DNA of 64,000 bases, from contig NZ_CP059735.1 in assembly GCF_000948975.2 (NCBI RefSeq), forward strand, positions 2,294,001-2,358,000, written 5' to 3'. Positions 53,374 through 63,261 of this stretch are shown here, piece by piece; the first letter of the stretch is position 1, and each line of letters starts with the position of its first letter. Source of the DNA: Thalassomonas actiniarum (GTDB taxonomy: Bacteria > Pseudomonadota > Gammaproteobacteria > Enterobacterales > Alteromonadaceae). Under the pieces are notes generated by a model, which was not told the DNA's origin, made no database searches, and saw only the letters and a list, made by a program, of their open reading frames with translations. A program made the position numbers and the translations under genes.

Positions 53374-55704
53374 ATGATACTAGCTTCAAACCCGGCGATT
53401 AATGCCGTAGATACCCAAATACATAGCCACCCGATCCCAAATCGAGAGCACATTCTTAATCTGCTAAAAAAACACGGTTCGCCACTAAACCGAAAGCAGC
53501 TTGCTGTGCGAATGATGTTGTCTGGCAAAGAAGAGCAAGAAGGCTTGCGACGTCGCTTGCGGGCAATGGAACGGGATGGACAAATTACCTTTGATCACAA
53601 CACCGGCTATAAGGTCTTGAGCCAGGATGACATGATTTCAGGCCGTGTCATCGGTCATCGAGATGGTTTTGGATTTTTGGCCCGCGATAACGGTGGCGAC
53701 GATTTACTGTTAAGCCAACGAGATATGATGCTGGTTTTTGATGGCGATCGCGTTCAAGTTCGAATATCAGGCACTGACCGTCGCGGACGTGAAAAGGCAA
53801 CTTTGATAAAAGTTATCGAACGCAATACTTCCCAAGTGGTAGGAAAACTGAGCATAGATAATGGTAATTACTTTATCAGACCTGAGAACAGCCGAATTGC
53901 CCAAGAAATTGATATTGATAAAAAACAGCTAATGGCCGCTAAAGAAGGTCAATATGTTGTGGTGACGATTACAGATTATCCTTGCCACCAGTATCGGGCA
54001 TTTGGAAACGTTACCGAAGTACTCGGCAATGAGAGAGCACCGGGGATGGAAATTGACCTTGCTATACGAGAGCACAAGATCCCGCATGTGTGGCCAGAAG
54101 AGGTAATAAAGGCTGCCAGTACTATGGGGAATGAGGTTGCTGAATCCGATAAGTTACATCGTGTTGATCTTAGAGCATTACCTTTTGTCACCATTGATGG
54201 TGAAGATGCCAAAGATTTCGATGATGCTGTTTATTGTGCACCACAAAATAAAGGCTGGCGTCTATGGGTTGCTATTGCCGATGTATCCCATTATGTGACG
54301 CCCGAAAGTGCGTTGGATAAAGAAGCACAAACACGAGGTACTTCTGTTTACTTCCCCGGGCATGTAGTGCCAATGTTACCTGAAGTATTGTCTAATGGAC
54401 TATGTTCATTAAAGCCCAAAGTTGACCGCCTGGCGTTGGTTTGTGAAATGCAAATCAACGCATTAGGCAAAATGACGAGTTATCAATTTTCTGAAGCGGT
54501 TATTCACTCACACGCCAGATTAACCTACAACCAAGTGAATGCGATGTTAATAACCCCAGATCACAAGCTGGATCCGCTAGTGAAACGCGAACATGCGGCG
54601 TTCATTCCACACATGCGTGAATTACATCAATTGTATGGCGTATTAAGCCGAGCCAGGACGACTCGTGGCTCAATTGATTTTGATACTAAGGAAGTTCAGT
54701 TTCAATTTAATAAAGAGCGCAAGGTAGACAAAATACTTCCGGTTGAGCGTAATGATGCACACAAACTTATTGAAGAATGTATGTTATGTGCAAACGTAGC
54801 CACCGCCCGCTTTTTAGAAAAACTCAAATTGCCTGCACTATATCGGAATCACAATGGACCACAAGGTAAAAAGTTGAAAAGCTTGAGGGCATTTCTTGGT
54901 GAAAAGCGCCTCAACCTCTCAGGCGGTAAAAAACCAGCCCCAGTTCATTATGATCGCTTGCTGCGAAGTCTTGGTAAACGTTCTGATGCGAGCGTGATTC
55001 AATCTATGATGTTGCGCTCACTGAGTCAGGCTGAATATAGCCCAGACAATATAGGGCACTTTGGTTTGGCCTATTCTGCATATGCCCATTTCACCTCGCC
55101 AATTCGGCGTTATCCGGATTTATTAATTCATCGCGCCATTCGTTCAGTGATTCGGGGACAAGAAAGCGGTGGCAAGATACGCCGAGCACTGAAATCTGTA
55201 ACTGGCATTGGGGGTGATCCCGTTCAACGGGTTTATAGTGCCAACCCCCTCGATGCCCAGAAGAGTTACCCCTACGATAGAGAGCGCATGGAGGCTTTCG
55301 CAACGCATTGCTCACAATTATCTCGACGTGCCGATAAAGCAAGCTGGGACGTTGATGCATGGTTAAAGTGCGATTATATGCGGGATACCATTGGTGACAC
55401 CTTTACTGGAGTGATCACTACTGTCACCCCATTTGGCTTATTTGTCGAGCTCGAAGATACAAAAGTTGAAGGACTTATTCACATTAACGCCCTCAATAAT
55501 GATTCCTATCATTTTGATGAAATTAAGCAATCTCTTAAAGGTGAGCGTACGAACGCTAGTTACGCCATTGGCGATACTGTCCAAGTACGAGTTGCTCAAG
55601 TCGATATGGAGCAGAGAAAAATAGGGTTTGAATTTGCAGGACTTACCGACTCACAAAAAAGAACTAAAAAAATCAAAAAGCATACAAAGTCATATTCCAG
55701 ATAA
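53374..55704 (+). CDS. rnr: Ribonuclease R
   Basis: A 776-residue RNase R. Order: N-terminal helix-turn-helix (about 27-90), two cold-shock OB domains, RNB catalytic domain from about residue 270 with the metal site IDGEDAKDFDDAVYC, RNB end (YAHFTSPIRRYPDLLIHR), S1 domain (about 667-745) and a short basic tail. It degrades structured RNA 3' to 5'. The tail is short compared with E. coli RNase R (813 residues). Base use looks less G+C-rich, with more CGA, GGA and CAA codons than pgm or topA (by eye). rlmB, the usual downstream partner of rnr, is not here, so this may be a second or transferred copy. Confidence 0.93.
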   Translation: MILASNPAINAVDTQIHSHPIPNREHILNLLKKHGSPLNRKQLAVRMMLSGKEEQEGLRRRLRAMERDGQITFDHNTGYKVLSQDDMISGRVIGHRDGFGFLARDNGGDDLLLSQRDMMLVFDGDRVQVRISGTDRRGREKATLIKVIERNTSQVVGKLSIDNGNYFIRPENSRIAQEIDIDKKQLMAAKEGQYVVVTITDYPCHQYRAFGNVTEVLGNERAPGMEIDLAIREHKIPHVWPEEVIKAASTMGNEVAESDKLHRVDLRALPFVTIDGEDAKDFDDAVYCAPQNKGWRLWVAIADVSHYVTPESALDKEAQTRGTSVYFPGHVVPMLPEVLSNGLCSLKPKVDRLALVCEMQINALGKMTSYQFSEAVIHSHARLTYNQVNAMLITPDHKLDPLVKREHAAFIPHMRELHQLYGVLSRARTTRGSIDFDTKEVQFQFNKERKVDKILPVERNDAHKLIEECMLCANVATARFLEKLKLPALYRNHNGPQGKKLKSLRAFLGEKRLNLSGGKKPAPVHYDRLLRSLGKRSDASVIQSMMLRSLSQAEYSPDNIGHFGLAYSAYAHFTSPIRRYPDLLIHRAIRSVIRGQESGGKIRRALKSVTGIGGDPVQRVYSANPLDAQKSYPYDRERMEAFATHCSQLSRRADKASWDVDAWLKCDYMRDTIGDTFTGVITTVTPFGLFVELEDTKVEGLIHINALNNDSYHFDEIKQSLKGERTNASYAIGDTVQVRVAQVDMEQRKIGFEFAGLTDSQKRTKKIKKHTKSYSR

Positions 55705-55920
55705 GTTTTGACGCTGTGATTGAACTATCTGCGTAAATTGAGGTGACTAAAAAGATGTGAATGTCCGTTTATGGTATGGAGGCGGCTGTCAGGTTTTTTT
55801 AGAGCTTGCCTAGTCCTAAAATAGGTTGACAGAGGTGGTTGGGGCTTATTCACGTCAGTTAAGTCGCTGCATTCCCGGCAGGCGATGTTGTATGATGGCA
55901 AGTTAAGCCGTGGATATTCT

Positions 55921-56937
55921 CTAGCCGGCAGGCTGATTTTCGGTACAGCTGGCATAGTTCTCACCGGTGCAATAATGGAAATCCAGGTAATACAATTCCT
56001 TGGCCGGTTTCTGGCCATACACCAGGTATTGATAGAGCAGCTCGGTGCCAAGGCGTCCCATTTCATAGGGGCGCTGGCCGATATTGATGGTAGACAGGCC
56101 TTTTTCCAGCGCTTTGAGCTGTATCTGTTCGGTATCTGCCGAGATGATAATAGCTTCTTTTGTTGATATTTTTTCTTTATAGGAGCTGATGCGGCTCAGG
56201 TAATCGGGGGAAAACTGGGCAAAGCCGGCCACCGCGATATTAATCACCCTTTGTTTCTGTTGTAACATAAATTCTAACTGCCTGATTGCCAGTTCCCGTT
56301 TGCCCAGGGAATAGAGCGGGCAGCGGTCTAATTCAACCCAATTACCATTGTCCTTGAGGCGGTTGGCAGACTTGCCTTGCGATAACGCCAAACGTACTCC
56401 CTTGATGCGGTCATTTAAGTTAGGCGTGGTTTGATGGCCGGAGTGAATACAAACCTGCAGCGGCAGTCCTTGATTGCCTGGCGTTGATTCAAGCAGCTCC
56501 TTAGCGTAATTACCTAAGGCGATACCAAAGTCTTGATTATTGGTACCTACATAAGCCTGGCGGTAAAATTGATGTTGTGGCAGCAGATCCGAGTCAAAAG
56601 TAAAGATTGGGATTTTGGCTAAATAGGCTCTTTCGAGTACGGCTTGTGCCAGATGGTTTGAGTCGGTCACCGAGATCAGCAAGCCGTCGATGCCCTGATG
56701 GATCAGATCTTCTACTACCAGGGCCTGGCTACGGGGATCCTGGTAATCCTGCGGTCCATCATAGATACATTGTACCTTAGGGTGTTTTTGGGAAAAGGCC
56801 TGGCACCCCTGATAGGATTGTTGGTAAAAACTATCATTTTTTGTTTTGCCAATGATGGCGATTTTAATGCGATTGTCGGTATTTGCCTGCACGATAAAGA
56901 AGGGCAAATAAAACAATAGCAAGGTTAGCAACTTCAT
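55921..56937 (-). CDS. Periplasmic sugar-type binding protein (Peripla_BP_4)
   Basis: A 338-residue exported protein (signal cut near VQA). It has the type I periplasmic binding-protein fold: KIAIIGKTKNDSFYQQSYQGC, GIDGLLISVTDSNHLAQAV, IPIFTFDSDL, and a C-terminal IGQRPYEMGRLG. This is the RbsB/TorT-like group that binds sugars, autoinducer-2 or TMAO-type ligands. No permease or ATPase genes are next to it, so it is more likely a sensor partner than a transporter component. The divergent chemoreceptor is a candidate partner, though that receptor carries its own NIT sensor. Confidence 0.85.
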   Translation of the reverse strand: MKLLTLLLFYLPFFIVQANTDNRIKIAIIGKTKNDSFYQQSYQGCQAFSQKHPKVQCIYDGPQDYQDPRSQALVVEDLIHQGIDGLLISVTDSNHLAQAVLERAYLAKIPIFTFDSDLLPQHQFYRQAYVGTNNQDFGIALGNYAKELLESTPGNQGLPLQVCIHSGHQTTPNLNDRIKGVRLALSQGKSANRLKDNGNWVELDRCPLYSLGKRELAIRQLEFMLQQKQRVINIAVAGFAQFSPDYLSRISSYKEKISTKEAIIISADTEQIQLKALEKGLSTINIGQRPYEMGRLGTELLYQYLVYGQKPAKELYYLDFHYCTGENYASCTENQPAG

Positions 56938-57174
56938 GAAATCGGGTTACTCTGACTCCCGGTTAAGGTTAACAAGGAAATAGCAAAAGATAGTTAAGGA
57001 TAATTTCTAACTGAATAATTTACCAAGTGCAACAGGCAGTCGTGCTTTTTCAGTATAAATTTGTCGAAGACGCAAAAAACTTTCAGATGTGGTGAAAAAG
57101 TGAGAGGGGAAGACTTCTTTTGTTGATCTGGAATAAGTTTTGTTCGAATATTCTGCATTATGGCAGGTAATTTG
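56938..57174. other. Divergent intergenic DNA upstream of the riboswitch
   Basis: 237 nt between the binding-protein start and the promoter of the riboswitch leader. An 83-codon minus-strand frame covers part of it but has no ribosome site and overlaps the leader. No other feature. Confidence 0.35.
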
Positions 57175-57202
57175 TTGACATCGTTGACAAAATCTATATC
57201 AT
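57175..57202 (+). promoter_or_regulatory. Sigma-70-type promoter of the riboswitch-chemoreceptor unit
   Basis: TTGACA at 57175-57180 and TATCAT at 57197-57202, 16 nt apart. Transcription would then begin at about 57208, right at the 5' edge of the riboswitch. A second TTGACA at 57184-57189 is out of spacing. Confidence 0.55.
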
Positions 57203-57204
57203 CC

Positions 57205-57290
57205 GCCGCGAAAAAGGCAAGGTGTCTGAAAAGATGCTCACGCAAAACTACCGGCCTAAAGGGAAACCTATGGCGGCGGAGCTACCACGA
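57205..57290 (+). ncRNA. Cyclic-di-GMP-I (GEMM) riboswitch
   Basis: The GEMM-I core can be read in order: GGCAA, a stem closed by a GAAA loop (GTGTCT-GAAA-AGATGC, 57222-57237), ACGCAAA (57240-57246), CCGGCCTAA (57251-57259), GGGAAACC loop, ATGGC, and the closing GAGCTACC. These are the conserved positions of the c-di-GMP aptamer, including the tetraloop and its receptor. It lies in the leader of the chemoreceptor gene, about 315 nt before its start. The expression platform is not clear; a weak hairpin ATACAG...CTGTAT (57313-57333) follows. Rfam RF01051 is the model to test. Confidence 0.85.
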
Positions 57291-57604
57291 TAAATTAATT
57301 TCTTATCAAGTTCTATACAGGCATTGCAGCTGTATCTTTCGGTATTAAGCACCTCCATTAGCACATCAATTTCGCTTGTCGGTTATCAATACCTTTTGTC
57401 TTTTTTGCTTCTGGTAGGCAATCCTCAGTCTAGTTGTTTAAATCGCCACTTTTCCCGGCTTTTAAAAATACGGCACTGAACATTGAAAATACCTGTAAGC
57501 CCTCGGTTTTTTTGGATGTTGCCGTTATCGGTATGATTTTATTGAGTGAATAAACGTTAATAACAATAGTCATGCACTGCATGAAATACAACAGGATCCG
57601 GATT
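57291..57604 (+). promoter_or_regulatory. Long leader between riboswitch and chemoreceptor start
   Basis: 314 nt of T-rich untranslated leader. No strong terminator was seen, so control of translation or a weak attenuator is possible. AGGA at 57593-57596 is the ribosome site for the ATG at 57605. Confidence 0.5.
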
Positions 57605-59590
57605 ATGAATGTATTCCATCGATTGAAATTTAAGCACAAACTTTTTTTACTGATTTTAGTGCCTTTACTTGGCTTTTTATATTTCAGTCTCAGCCATTTA
57701 GTTGAAGTTAATCATAAACTCAATACCGCGCATGAAATACAGCAGTTATTGTCTGTTACCGTGAAAAACAATGCCCTGGTGCATGAGTTACAAAAAGAGC
57801 GGGGTATGACGGCAATTGTTCTTGGTAGCAAGGGGACAAAATTTATCCGTGAACTAAAGGAACAGCGGCAAAGAACTGATCAGGTACATGCTGACCTTTC
57901 CCGGGGGTTAACGAATTTTCGCAGTGAACACCCGGGTATCAATAAGATTTTGTCTGATATTAATCATGACCTGGCACAATTAAATCAGGTGCGCACAAGC
58001 ATTAATAACCTGAGCATTTCTACGGGGGAGGCGATTGCCTATTATACCAAATTAAATGATGAAATTTTGCAGCTGACCGGTTTCTTTATCAGCATGAGTC
58101 CAAAGGAAACCGTACGTCTGGCGATCAGTTATTATAATTTTCTTGAAGCTAAAGAAAGGGCGGGTATTGAACGGGCCGTGGCAAGCGGCGGTTTTTCTGC
58201 CGGTGCTTTTACCAGCGAGAGTTTTCAAAAATTTATTCGTTTAAACGCGAGACAAGATACTTATCTGCAGCAGTTTTTACTTAACAGCCCGGACGAATTA
58301 AAAAATGACTACCTGCAGAAAATGCAGCAGCCGTCAGTTTTGCAAGTCATTAAATACCGTAAGCAAATTACCGACAAAGGCCCGCAGGGACCTTTTACTG
58401 TTGATGCCAAATCCTGGTTTCGCGTTGCCACTGAGCGGATTAATTTATTTAAGCAAGTTGAAGACAACATCTCGGCAAGTTTTATTGGCCAAATACAACA
58501 ACTGTCCAGCAGCGCCAACAATACCATGATATTCACGGTATTGGTTTTGTTATGTTCGACTGGCCTGACCTTGTTTATTGCCGCTGTTATTTTAAAGAAT
58601 TTGTTGCAGCAGCTTAAGCTGTTAACTAAAACGATCACCAGTGTCAGGGACAGCCATGATTTAACCGCACGGGTAAGCGTGATCAGTGCAGATGAACTCG
58701 GGCAATTGGCCCATGCCCTTAATGAAACTTTAGTGACCTTTTCCGGCGCCGTTGAGCAAATCAGCTCCAGCAGTATGGAACTATCCGCATCCGCCGAGCA
58801 GTCGGCAACAACAGTGGAGAAAAATGCCCTGAGTCTTCAGCACCAGCAAAATGAAACGGCTCAGGTGGCCACGGCAATCGAGCAAATGTCGGTGTCTGTT
58901 CAGGAAGTGGCGAGAAATACTTCTACGGCGATGACCGCCGCGCGCCAGGCCAATGAACAGGCGATTAATAGCCAACAGGTAGTAAGTGAATCATTACATA
59001 CCATCAACACCCTGGTGGGGGAAGTCAGTGAAATTGGCGGATTAATTTCTGGTTTACATACCACCAGCGGCACCATTGCCGGTGTGATTGATGTGATTAA
59101 AGGTGTTGCTGAGCAAACGAATTTACTGGCGCTAAATGCCGCCATTGAAGCTGCCAGGGCAGGAGAGCAGGGGCGCGGTTTTGCCGTGGTTGCCGATGAA
59201 GTCAGAACCCTGGCACAGCGCACCCAGGAGTCAACGGTAGAAATTGAGAATATTATTCAGCAACTCCAACGGGAAGCCGGCAATGCCTACACCGTTATAG
59301 AGGGCTCGCAGGCCAAGGCACAGGCCACGGTACAAGGTACCAATAAAATCGAATTGTCATTAACCGAAATTGTGACTTCTATTTCAGATATTAATGCCAT
59401 GGTGGAGCAAATTGCCGTAGCCGCCGAAGAGCAGGTGAATGTAACCGATGAAATTAACCAAAATATCAGTGATATTGATAACAAGTCTCAGGAAGTGACC
59501 GTAGGGGCAAAAGAGGTTTCGGATGTGGCATCAAGCCAGGTACTACTGGCTAATAATCTGCAAGATTTAGCGGCAAAATTTGCCATCTAA
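57605..59590 (+). CDS. Methyl-accepting chemotaxis protein with NIT sensor domain
   Basis: Start at the ATG at 57605, 8 nt after AGGA. 661 residues. A first membrane helix (about 10-28) is followed by a periplasmic NIT domain (about 40-290; [22 protein letters not shown] is its hallmark), a second helix (about 307-330), HAMP, and the signalling domain with the tip [20 protein letters not shown] near 500-520. NIT domains sense nitrate or nitrite. The gene is preceded by a c-di-GMP riboswitch, so receptor level should follow c-di-GMP, tying motility bias to lifestyle. No CheW-binding pentapeptide was seen at the end. Confidence 0.93.
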   Translation: MNVFHRLKFKHKLFLLILVPLLGFLYFSLSHLVEVNHKLNTAHEIQQLLSVTVKNNALVHELQKERGMTAIVLGSKGTKFIRELKEQRQRTDQVHADLSRGLTNFRSEHPGINKILSDINHDLAQLNQVRTSINNLSISTGEAIAYYTKLNDEILQLTGFFISMSPKETVRLAISYYNFLEAKERAGIERAVASGGFSAGAFTSESFQKFIRLNARQDTYLQQFLLNSPDELKNDYLQKMQQPSVLQVIKYRKQITDKGPQGPFTVDAKSWFRVATERINLFKQVEDNISASFIGQIQQLSSSANNTMIFTVLVLLCSTGLTLFIAAVILKNLLQQLKLLTKTITSVRDSHDLTARVSVISADELGQLAHALNETLVTFSGAVEQISSSSMELSASAEQSATTVEKNALSLQHQQNETAQVATAIEQMSVSVQEVARNTSTAMTAARQANEQAINSQQVVSESLHTINTLVGEVSEIGGLISGLHTTSGTIAGVIDVIKGVAEQTNLLALNAAIEAARAGEQGRGFAVVADEVRTLAQRTQESTVEIENIIQQLQREAGNAYTVIEGSQAKAQATVQGTNKIELSLTEIVTSISDINAMVEQIAVAAEEQVNVTDEINQNISDIDNKSQEVTVGAKEVSDVASSQVLLANNLQDLAAKFAI

Positions 59591-59601
59591 TAATTATTGC
59601 T

Positions 59602-59627
59602 AAAGGCAAGTAAGAGTTCTTGCCTTT
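59602..59627 (+). terminator. Possible terminator after the chemoreceptor
   Basis: A 9-bp perfect stem (AAAGGCAAG / CTTGCCTTT) with an 8-nt loop. The T-run is short (TTTACG), so efficiency is uncertain. Confidence 0.6.
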
Positions 59628-60496
59628 ACGCTTATTTATCGTGTAAAAACTATTTTAATAAAATTCATAAAGGTGATTTATTTCATATGAATTCATATTG
59701 AAATATCAGCCTTTCTCATTGCTTTACGCAAAAAACCATCGAATAGAACAAGTAATTACGAATTATACTCTTAGTTATTTCATCTTTCCTTTGTTGTCTG
59801 ACCGTTAAACATCAAAAAGATTGGAAGCTGAGAACTGATGTTGTGCCGATGAGGAACAGTACAAATATTCGTTAACGACAAATCCCCAGAATGCTAACTT
59901 TTTGAGATGTAATAAAGGGTAATACTTTTTTTTAAGTTTTACTACTTTTATTTATGCATAAAGAGTTGCAGAGACCACGGATGAGAATTGTCTTTTATGT
60001 ATCCTCCTTTGTTAGGTCGGCTTTTCTATAATGCGTTGAACAACGTGTATTTTGCAAAGCTTTAAGCCTTAGGTTATTGCTTCATTTTCCAACTTATTGT
60101 TGGCAGAAGGGAATATTCTCAGATGATATATGCAAATACAGGGATAAAGCCAATATTACGGGCTAGAGCACCGTTGGCTAAATACTTTATTTTGGCAGAC
60201 GTTAACAGATAACCATTAACGACTATTTTTCTGTGTTGTTTTTTGGGTTAACGTCGTCCGCTATCAGGTATTTGGGGGATTGTAGATCCAAAGTTACTTT
60301 GCGGAGATGCTACGGGAAAAATTATTATAAAACATGTTTAAGGCTAACCTGCTGAATTAAAGTGGAAATTTTAATTTTAACAACTAGGCTTATTTTTTAA
60401 TTAGGTCTGTTACGACCGAGCTATTTATAACCAGTCATTGCCGTTTATTCTGAGCATGTAAATAGACTCCCTTGCCAAGGATAGGAGTATTTTTTC
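59628..60496. other. Large AT-rich intergenic region before hypF
   Basis: 869 nt without a credible gene. It contains a perfect 14-bp palindrome ATATGAATTCATAT (59685-59698) and a 9-bp inverted repeat GACGTTAAC (60198-60206) / GTTAACGTC (60247-60255). No sigma-54 promoter was found despite the hydrogenase genes downstream. Confidence 0.45.
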
Positions 60497-62938
60497 GTGA
60501 TAGAGAATCAAGAGGTTCGTGTCAGAGGTACTGTTCAGGGGGTTGGCTTTCGTCCTACTGTTTATCGTTTGGCGCTTGAATGTGATCTAAAAGGCGAGGT
60601 ATCTAACGATTCTGATGGCGTACTTGTACGCTTGTCCGGTGTTTCATCAAACATTGAGATTTTTGTGCAGCGTTTACAGGCCGAAGCACCGCCATTGGCC
60701 AAGATAGATGCTGTTGAAACTTTAGTTATAGATGCGCTCTGGCAGTATAAAGACTTCAGTATTCGTCAATCCAATCATTGCGATGGCAGCACAGAGGTTA
60801 GCGCTGATGCGGCAAGTTGCCATGCCTGTTTGCGGGAAGTTTTTGACCCGGATGAGCGACGCTATTGTTACCCTTTCACTAATTGCACCCATTGCGGTCC
60901 CAGGTTAACCATTATTCAGGGGATCCCTTATGATCGCAGCAATACCACAATGCGTGATTTTTCTTTGTGCAGCGAATGCCTGGCAGAGTATTCACAACCG
61001 TTAGATCGTCGATTTCATGCCCAGCCTGTGGCTTGTCATCAATGCGGACCTCAACTGCTTATGCACTATGTTCAATCCGGTGCAGGCAGGGAGTCAGCGT
61101 CAAATACGTTATCAGCTAAGGAAGAGCAGTCATTTCAAAAATTAACCCAGATAAACCAAGCATTAAGCGCCGGTAAAATTATTGCGATTAAAGGGTTGGG
61201 GGGTTTTCATCTTTGTTGTGATGCCAGTAATCATCAGGCGGTAACCTTATTACGCGAGCGTAAGCACCGCTATGCCAAGCCTTTTGCCTTAATGAGCCAT
61301 GATGTTGATAATATCAGACAGTTTTGCGCCGTTTCGAGTCTGGAAAAAAGCACACTTGAAAGTTCCGCCGCGCCGATCGTTTTGCTGCAAAAAAAACAAC
61401 AACTCGAAGCCGGAGTACCGGTATTATCAGAAGCTATTGCTCCAGGTAGCCACCTGTTAGGTTTTATGCTGCCATATACCCCGCTGCACCATCTGATCAG
61501 CCGAAAATTTGCAAAACCGTTAATTATGACCAGCGGTAACCTTTCTGGTGAACCGCAAATTATTGAAAATTCAGAAGCGCTAAATAAGCTGTCGGCTATT
61601 GCCGATATTATTGTCTACCATGATCGTGATATAGCCAATCGCATTGATGACTCCGTTGTGCGTTTAATTGACGGCAAAGCCAGGATGATGCGCCGAGCGC
61701 GTGGTTATGCGCCCCGGTCAATCGCGTTGCCTGAAGGCTTTGAAAAAGCGGAGAATATCCTGGCTTATGGCGCAGAATTAAAGTCAACCTTTTGTATGAT
61801 AAAACAAGGCGTTGCCATTTTATCTCAACATCAGGGGGACTTGGAAAACCTGGAAACCTTTGAAGATTATGAAAAAAACCTGGGGTTATATCAGCGCCTG
61901 TTTGAATTTACGCCACGCTATTTGGCTTATGATAAACATCCTGAATACCTATCGACTAAGCTGGCGCTTCAAGATGGGAAAGAGCAAGCGCTAACGGCGA
62001 TCCCAGTACAACATCACCATGCCCATATGGCCAGTGCCATGGCCGAGAATAACATACCACTGGCCAGTTCGGCCGTACTGGGTATTGCCCTTGATGGTTT
62101 GGGCTTTGGTAGCGATGGTACATTATGGGGCGGCGAGTTCCTGCTCGGCGATTATTGTGACTTTAAACGCCTGGCTCGACTCAAACCTGTCGTTATGCCG
62201 GGGGCTGCCCAGGCGATTAAGCAACCCTGGCGTAATACCTATGCCCACATCTTAAATAGCATGAGCTGGGACGCCTTTTGCCGGGCATATGGCGCAACAG
62301 ATCTGGCCGGTTTCCTTAAAAGTATGCCGATTGCAACACTCGATGTGATGCTGGCTGAAAAGTTAAATTGCCCCCTGGCGAGCTCCGCCGGACGATTATT
62401 TGATGCCGTGGCGGGTGCCTTGGGTTTGAGTGCCGCCCAGGTTCAATTTGAAGGCCAGGCTGCCATCGAGCTGGAAATGCTGGCAGATGCCCGGGCAATA
62501 TTAGCCGGTACCGTGACTAAGCCTTATCCCTTGATAATTGATGAATTTAGCAGTGAAAAAGCGCAACCATTATTAGAGCTTAATCCGGCCAGCCTATGGC
62601 CGCCATTGCTTAACGATTTACACCAGGGTGAGTCTGTGTCGGTGATAGCGACACGTTTTCATGCGGGTTTAATAGCAGGCATTGTCTGTGTTGTTGATCG
62701 CCTTAAACAAGTCTACAAATTTAACCAAGTCGCTTTGTCTGGAGGTTGTTTGCAAAATGCAATTTTATTCCAAGGCGTGGAAAAAGCACTGCAAGAACGA
62801 AATATAACCTGTTTAACACATGCGAGGGTGCCTGCTAATGATGGCGGCATTGCTTTGGGCCAAGGGGCCATTGCAGCAGCCAGACTGATCAGGCAGCCAG
62901 CAACCAATAAACAAGATTTATATAACAATTTCTTATAA
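60497..62938 (+). CDS. hypF: HypF, carbamoyltransferase for hydrogenase maturation
   Basis: An 813-residue HypF beginning with GTG at 60497. Acylphosphatase domain (GTVQGVGFRPTVYRLA), then Cys4 zinc motifs from Cys108/Cys111 (CHAC, CTHCGPR, CSEC, CHQCGP), a YrdC-like domain (GGFHLCCDA, KHRYAKPFALM) and a Kae1-like carbamoyltransferase domain (QHHHAHMASAMAENN, GLGFGSDGTLWGGEF). It makes the carbamoyl-adenylate and passes the carbamoyl group to HypE for CN ligands of [NiFe] hydrogenases. First gene of the operon here; the hydrogenase structural genes are not in the window. Confidence 0.97.
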   Translation: MIENQEVRVRGTVQGVGFRPTVYRLALECDLKGEVSNDSDGVLVRLSGVSSNIEIFVQRLQAEAPPLAKIDAVETLVIDALWQYKDFSIRQSNHCDGSTEVSADAASCHACLREVFDPDERRYCYPFTNCTHCGPRLTIIQGIPYDRSNTTMRDFSLCSECLAEYSQPLDRRFHAQPVACHQCGPQLLMHYVQSGAGRESASNTLSAKEEQSFQKLTQINQALSAGKIIAIKGLGGFHLCCDASNHQAVTLLRERKHRYAKPFALMSHDVDNIRQFCAVSSLEKSTLESSAAPIVLLQKKQQLEAGVPVLSEAIAPGSHLLGFMLPYTPLHHLISRKFAKPLIMTSGNLSGEPQIIENSEALNKLSAIADIIVYHDRDIANRIDDSVVRLIDGKARMMRRARGYAPRSIALPEGFEKAENILAYGAELKSTFCMIKQGVAILSQHQGDLENLETFEDYEKNLGLYQRLFEFTPRYLAYDKHPEYLSTKLALQDGKEQALTAIPVQHHHAHMASAMAENNIPLASSAVLGIALDGLGFGSDGTLWGGEFLLGDYCDFKRLARLKPVVMPGAAQAIKQPWRNTYAHILNSMSWDAFCRAYGATDLAGFLKSMPIATLDVMLAEKLNCPLASSAGRLFDAVAGALGLSAAQVQFEGQAAIELEMLADARAILAGTVTKPYPLIIDEFSSEKAQPLLELNPASLWPPLLNDLHQGESVSVIATRFHAGLIAGIVCVVDRLKQVYKFNQVALSGGCLQNAILFQGVEKALQERNITCLTHARVPANDGGIALGQGAIAAARLIRQPATNKQDLYNNFL

Positions 62939-62952
62939 AAAGAGGGTTCATT

Positions 62953-63231
62953 ATGTGTTTGGGAATACCTGGGAAAATAATCAAAATTATTGATGTCGAG
63001 CAGCATTTGGGCGTAGTCGATGTCGGGGGCATTCAACGGGAAGTTAATCTCAGCTGTATTGTCGATGCGGGCGAAAATCTTAATGACCATGTCGGTGACT
63101 GGGTATTAGTGCATGTTGGCTTTGCGATGAGTGTGATTGATGAGCGCGAGGCGCAGCAGACACTTAAGGTATTAACTGAGTTGGGTGAAATGCAGGAAGA
63201 ACTTGCGGCTATGCAGATGGGTGAATCTTGA
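62953..63231 (+). CDS. hypC: HypC, hydrogenase maturation chaperone
   Basis: A 92-residue HypC/HybG/HupF protein. The N-terminal MCLGIPGKI has the essential Cys2 that carries the Fe(CN)2CO unit with HypD. The OB-like body ends VLVHVGFAMSVIDEREAQ, as usual. It lies 14 nt after hypF and is followed by a SIS-domain gene. Confidence 0.96.
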   Translation: MCLGIPGKIIKIIDVEQHLGVVDVGGIQREVNLSCIVDAGENLNDHVGDWVLVHVGFAMSVIDEREAQQTLKVLTELGEMQEELAAMQMGES

Positions 63232-63261
63232 TGAAAGTATATGACTGTCACAGAGGCAACT

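Noticed and set aside
55725-56066. 113-codon minus-strand frame
   Set aside because: Overlaps the end of the binding-protein gene in another frame; composition not protein-like.
56994-57245. 83-codon minus-strand frame
   Set aside because: Covers the predicted promoter and part of the riboswitch on the opposite strand; no ribosome site.
59628-60496. Sigma-54 promoter ahead of hypF
   Set aside because: TGGC elements exist (for example near 60193) but no matching TTGC element at the right distance.
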